A stretch of 64,000 nt of DNA from Sphingomonas cremea (GTDB lineage: Bacteria > Pseudomonadota > Alphaproteobacteria > Sphingomonadales > Sphingomonadaceae), in the NCBI RefSeq assembly GCF_021502585.1, contig NZ_JAKFGM010000003.1:124001-188000 (forward strand). The letters are read 5' to 3'. Every line of letters begins with the position of its first letter. Positions within the stretch are counted from its first letter, which is position 1. The notes below the pieces were generated by a model. It ran no database searches, was not told the DNA's origin, and saw nothing but the letters and a program-made list of their open reading frames with translations. Shown here in pieces: positions 61,488-64,000 of the stretch. The position numbers and the translations under genes were made by a program.

Positions 61488-62934
61488 ACTTGGGACCCGC
61501 GAGCGCCTTCAGCACCGATTCCCAATGCAGCACGTCATCATACATGGCGCGAACCGGGATTCGTTCGTCGAGCCCGTGGGCGCGCTCGTCATCGGGCGAT
61601 ATGCCCCAGCTGCCATCGATGTCGTAGACCGGTATTCCCTTCGCCCGGAAGAAGCTGCCGTCGCTCGCCCCAGTCGACATGACCGGAAAGACATGCATTG
61701 CCGGCCCGTGGAACCGCTGGATCGATGCGGTGACCGCCTTGAGCACGTCCGGCCGCAACGGCGACGCCGGGGTGGGTAATCCGACGTAATTGGGATCCGG
61801 CTTCACCTCCACCTTTGAACCGACCAGCTGCTGAAGCTCCGCCTGGACATCGGTCGGCTGGACTCCGGGCATGATCCGGCAATTGACGGTCGCCTCCGCC
61901 GACTGCGGAAGGGCATTGTCGGCGTGGCCCCCTTTCAGCATCGTCGCAACGCAGCGGGTGCGGGTCAGACCAACCTCAAGCGGATTGGCCTCGATCTCGT
62001 CAGCCGCCGCGCCATCGTCGGGGTTGGCGAGCCAGCGGCGCATCGCCTGCCCCAGCGCGCTATCCCCCTCCTGCCTCGCCCGTTCTTCGAAATAGCCTCG
62101 GTTGGCGGGGTTCTGCATGGGCTGGAAGCGGTGCGCACGCAGCTTCTCGAGGGCGTCCGCGAGGTCGTAGATCGCATTGTCCGGCCGCGGCCGCGAACTG
62201 TGCCCGCCGGGGTTATGGGTGGTAAGGAAATAGGTCTGGAAGGTCTTCTCGGCCACCGAAATACCACAGCCGATTGGCTTGAAGTCGCGATCATAGGCGC
62301 CGCAGCCCCCATCGGCATTCAGGCCGAATTCGGCATCGGTCAGGCTACGCCAGTCGGACGCGCCCAAGGTCGCGCCAACGCCGCGGGTTTCCTCGTCGCC
62401 GCTGTAGAACAGGATGATGTCGCGGCTGGGCTTGAACCCTTCCGCCTTCAATTTCAGAACGGCCGTCGTCGTGGCGACGATTCCGTTCTTCATGTCCGAC
62501 GCGCCCCGGCCGAGGAAATAGCCGTCCTGCTCCCGGAATTCGAATGGGTCGAATGTCCAATCCTCGCGCTTGGCCTCGACAACATCCATATGACCCAGGA
62601 CCAGCATCGGCTTTTTCGTCGGATGGGCAGAGCGCCAACGAACGATCAGCGCCGCGGTCTTGTCTCCCGGCAGCGCCTCATAGGGCATGATCTTGATATC
62701 GTCGTCCGGGATTCCGGCCGCCCGGAACCGGTCGGCAAGCAACTTGGCCATGCGCGGCACTTCGCCGCGATTATGCACCGTCGGGATTTCGATCACTTCC
62801 TCGAACAATGTGCGGGTCTTTGCCTGCCAGGCGGGATCGAGCTTGGTCGGCACCGTCCGGGGATCGACAGCCGCGACGGCGGCGGTCGAAAGGCAGGCGA
62901 GCAGGATCGCAGCGAAATGGCGCATGGTATTCAC
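61486..62934 (-). CDS. exported M20-family metallopeptidase
   Basis: The 482-residue precursor has a signal peptide (MRHFAAILLACLSTAAVAA; ATG at codon 1 or 4). M20 zinc motifs are LVLGHMDVVEA, GRGASDMKNGI, FYSGDEETRGVGAT with the catalytic Glu pair, and NADGG. The dimerisation insert includes HNPGGHSSRPRPDNAIYDLA. Such enzymes are carboxypeptidases or dipeptidases with two zinc ions. The gene follows a close paralogue at 62944 after nine bases, so the two are co-transcribed. Confidence 0.9.
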   Translation of the reverse strand: MNTMRHFAAILLACLSTAAVAAVDPRTVPTKLDPAWQAKTRTLFEEVIEIPTVHNRGEVPRMAKLLADRFRAAGIPDDDIKIMPYEALPGDKTAALIVRWRSAHPTKKPMLVLGHMDVVEAKREDWTFDPFEFREQDGYFLGRGASDMKNGIVATTTAVLKLKAEGFKPSRDIILFYSGDEETRGVGATLGASDWRSLTDAEFGLNADGGCGAYDRDFKPIGCGISVAEKTFQTYFLTTHNPGGHSSRPRPDNAIYDLADALEKLRAHRFQPMQNPANRGYFEERARQEGDSALGQAMRRWLANPDDGAAADEIEANPLEVGLTRTRCVATMLKGGHADNALPQSAEATVNCRIMPGVQPTDVQAELQQLVGSKVEVKPDPNYVGLPTPASPLRPDVLKAVTASIQRFHGPAMHVFPVMSTGASDGSFFRAKGIPVYDIDGSWGISPDDERAHGLDERIPVRAMYDDVLHWESVLKALAGPK

Positions 62935-62943
62935 TCCCAGAAT

Positions 62944-64000
62944 TTACTTGCCGGCCAGATCGCGCAGCATCAGCTGCCAATGAACGACATTGTCGTAAAG
63001 CGACTGAACCGGCAGCCGCTCGTCCTTGCCGTGGGCGCGAAAATCGACCGGAACGATCACCCAGCCGCCGTTGGTGCCATAGACCGGGATCCCGGCAACC
63101 CGGAACGGTCGCGCGTCGCTGGCCCCGGTCGACATTTCGGGAAACACCGGCATGCCCGGATGAAGCGTCTGCACTGCCTTGGTGTAGGCATTGGTCACGT
63201 CGGGCCGCAGCGGTGAGGCGAGCGAGGCGACATAATCGTCGTTTCGGGTCACAACCACTTCAGGGTCGGCGACCACGCGTTGCAGCTCATCCTTGATGGC
63301 ATTGGGATCGACGCCGGGGAAGATGCGACAATTGATCATTGCGGTCGCCAGCTGCGGCAGCGCATTGTCGGCGTGGCCGGCAAACAGGCGGGTCGGGACG
63401 CAGCGGGTGCGGGTCAGACCCACCTCGATCTCGCTGGCCTCGATGGCATCGGCCGCCGCCCCGTCTTCGGGGTTGGCCAGCCATGCGCGCATCGCTTGGC
63501 CGAGCGCGCTATCGCCCTCCATCTTCGCCCTGGCGGCGAAATAGGCGCGGGTCGTTTCGCTCAGCATTGGCGTGAAGCGATAAGCCTCGATCTTGTCGAG
63601 AGCGTGGGACAATTCGTAGATCGCATTGTCCTTGCGCGGCTTCGACGAGTGGCCGCCCTTGTTGCGGACGGTCAGCGTATAGCCGGCAAAAGTCTTTTCC
63701 GCGGTCTGCATGGTGAAGCCGACCATCGACCCGTCCGGCGCGAAGCCGCCGCCGCCGCCATCCGCGTTGAGGCCAAATTCGGGATTGCCGAGCAACTCGC
63801 GCCATTCGGACGCGCCCTTGGTGGCGCCGATGCCGTTGGTTTCCTCGTCGCCGGTAAACAGGACGACGATGTCGCGCTTCGGTTTGAAGCCGGCGGCCTT
63901 CAGGTCGATCATCGCGCGGGTGATGCCGACGATGCCGTCCTTCATGTCGATCGTGCCGCGGCCATAATAATAGCCGTCGCGCTCGGTCAGGACGAACGGG
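62944..64000 (-). CDS. exported-type M20-family metallopeptidase, 5' part beyond window
   Basis: The C-terminal ~350 residues of a second M20 peptidase. The frame is open to the right edge: upstream of the internal ATG at 63945 it reads TERDGYYYGRGTIDM, aligning with EQDGYFLGRGASDM of the neighbour, so the true start is outside. GDEETNGIGAT, NADGGGGG and VRNKGGHSSKPRKDNAIYEL match the paralogue at 61486, and HADNALPQ is shared. The signal peptide and the first zinc motif are not visible. Confidence 0.9.
   Translation of the reverse strand, partial: PFVLTERDGYYYGRGTIDMKDGIVGITRAMIDLKAAGFKPKRDIVVLFTGDEETNGIGATKGASEWRELLGNPEFGLNADGGGGGFAPDGSMVGFTMQTAEKTFAGYTLTVRNKGGHSSKPRKDNAIYELSHALDKIEAYRFTPMLSETTRAYFAARAKMEGDSALGQAMRAWLANPEDGAAADAIEASEIEVGLTRTRCVPTRLFAGHADNALPQLATAMINCRIFPGVDPNAIKDELQRVVADPEVVVTRNDDYVASLASPLRPDVTNAYTKAVQTLHPGMPVFPEMSTGASDARPFRVAGIPVYGTNGGWVIVPVDFRAHGKDERLPVQSLYDNVVHWQLMLRDLAGK

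Noticed and set aside
61924..63216. 430-codon plus-strand frame across the two M20 genes
   Set aside because: It spans two convincing genes on the other strand and shows no domain.

Overview
The window is 64 kb of gene-dense, high-GC chromosome from an alphaproteobacterium, most likely a sphingomonad (Sphingomonadales). The evidence is a CtrA-type cell-cycle regulator with CtrA-like boxes in its promoter, a CIRCE-controlled groESL, a cluster mdh-sucD-sucA-sucB-lpd, a Bpt-type leucyltransferase, a two-gene cobalamin-dependent methionine synthase, and many exported peptidases and amidohydrolases. I see no tRNA, rRNA, CRISPR array, prophage or insertion sequence, and no gap between genes exceeds 300 bases.

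Layout. 1-3123 (reverse): fragment of an AI-2E/PerM permease, an FAD-linked 2-hydroxyacid dehydrogenase and an exported amidohydrolase. 3185-4206: folA, convergent with an exported SRPBCC protein. 4304-21056 (reverse): one long translation block, read rpsL-rpsG-fusA-tuf, then rpsJ-rplC-rplD-rplW-rplB-rpsS-rplV-rpsC-rplP-rpmC-rpsQ, then rplN-rplX-rplE-rpsN-rpsH-rplF-rplR-rpsE-rpmD-rplO-secY-adk. Terminator-like hairpins separate tuf from rpsJ and rplO from secY. The usual rpsM-rpsK-rpoA-rplQ tail is missing after adk.

21264-40792: a second exported amidohydrolase, a PEBP-like lipoprotein, a DUF3140-cupin pair, a three-gene unit (class IV aminotransferase, sulfotransferase-like protein, third amidohydrolase), a pdhC-small membrane protein-thioesterase-lpdA-CDF transporter operon, a universal stress protein, an rluA-like/arfB/free-Met-sulfoxide-reductase operon, ctrA, a tautomerase flanked by near-identical terminators, bpt, ilvA, a fourth amidohydrolase and dsbD. 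40821-46349: a methionine operon (ArsR-methyltransferase fusion, metF, split metH) in which every junction overlaps by four bases and the first gene is preceded by a perfect palindrome.

46553-64000: two small lipoproteins, groESL, a MATE exporter, sppA, a PepSY membrane protein ending in a hexanucleotide-encoded Gly-Asn tail, the 2-oxoglutarate dehydrogenase/TCA cluster, a small exported protein, and two tandem exported M20 peptidases, the last cut by the window edge.

How the genes work together. The core is translation, protein export (SecY, SppA), folding (GroESL, DsbD) and central carbon oxidation (PDH E2/E3, OGDH E1/E2/E3, SucD, Mdh). Around it is a secreted peptide-scavenging set: three COG1228-type amidohydrolases, one Amidohydro_3 enzyme and two M20 peptidases. 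I found no single obviously new defence or mobile system. The items most worth a second look are the aminotransferase/sulfotransferase pair, which matches the two halves of a fused plant protein as I remember it; natural Arg88 in ribosomal protein S12; the regulator-plus-split-MetH methionine operon; a perfect 21-bp palindrome before the tautomerase gene; and the low-complexity tails on S5, S17, L3 and the PepSY protein.
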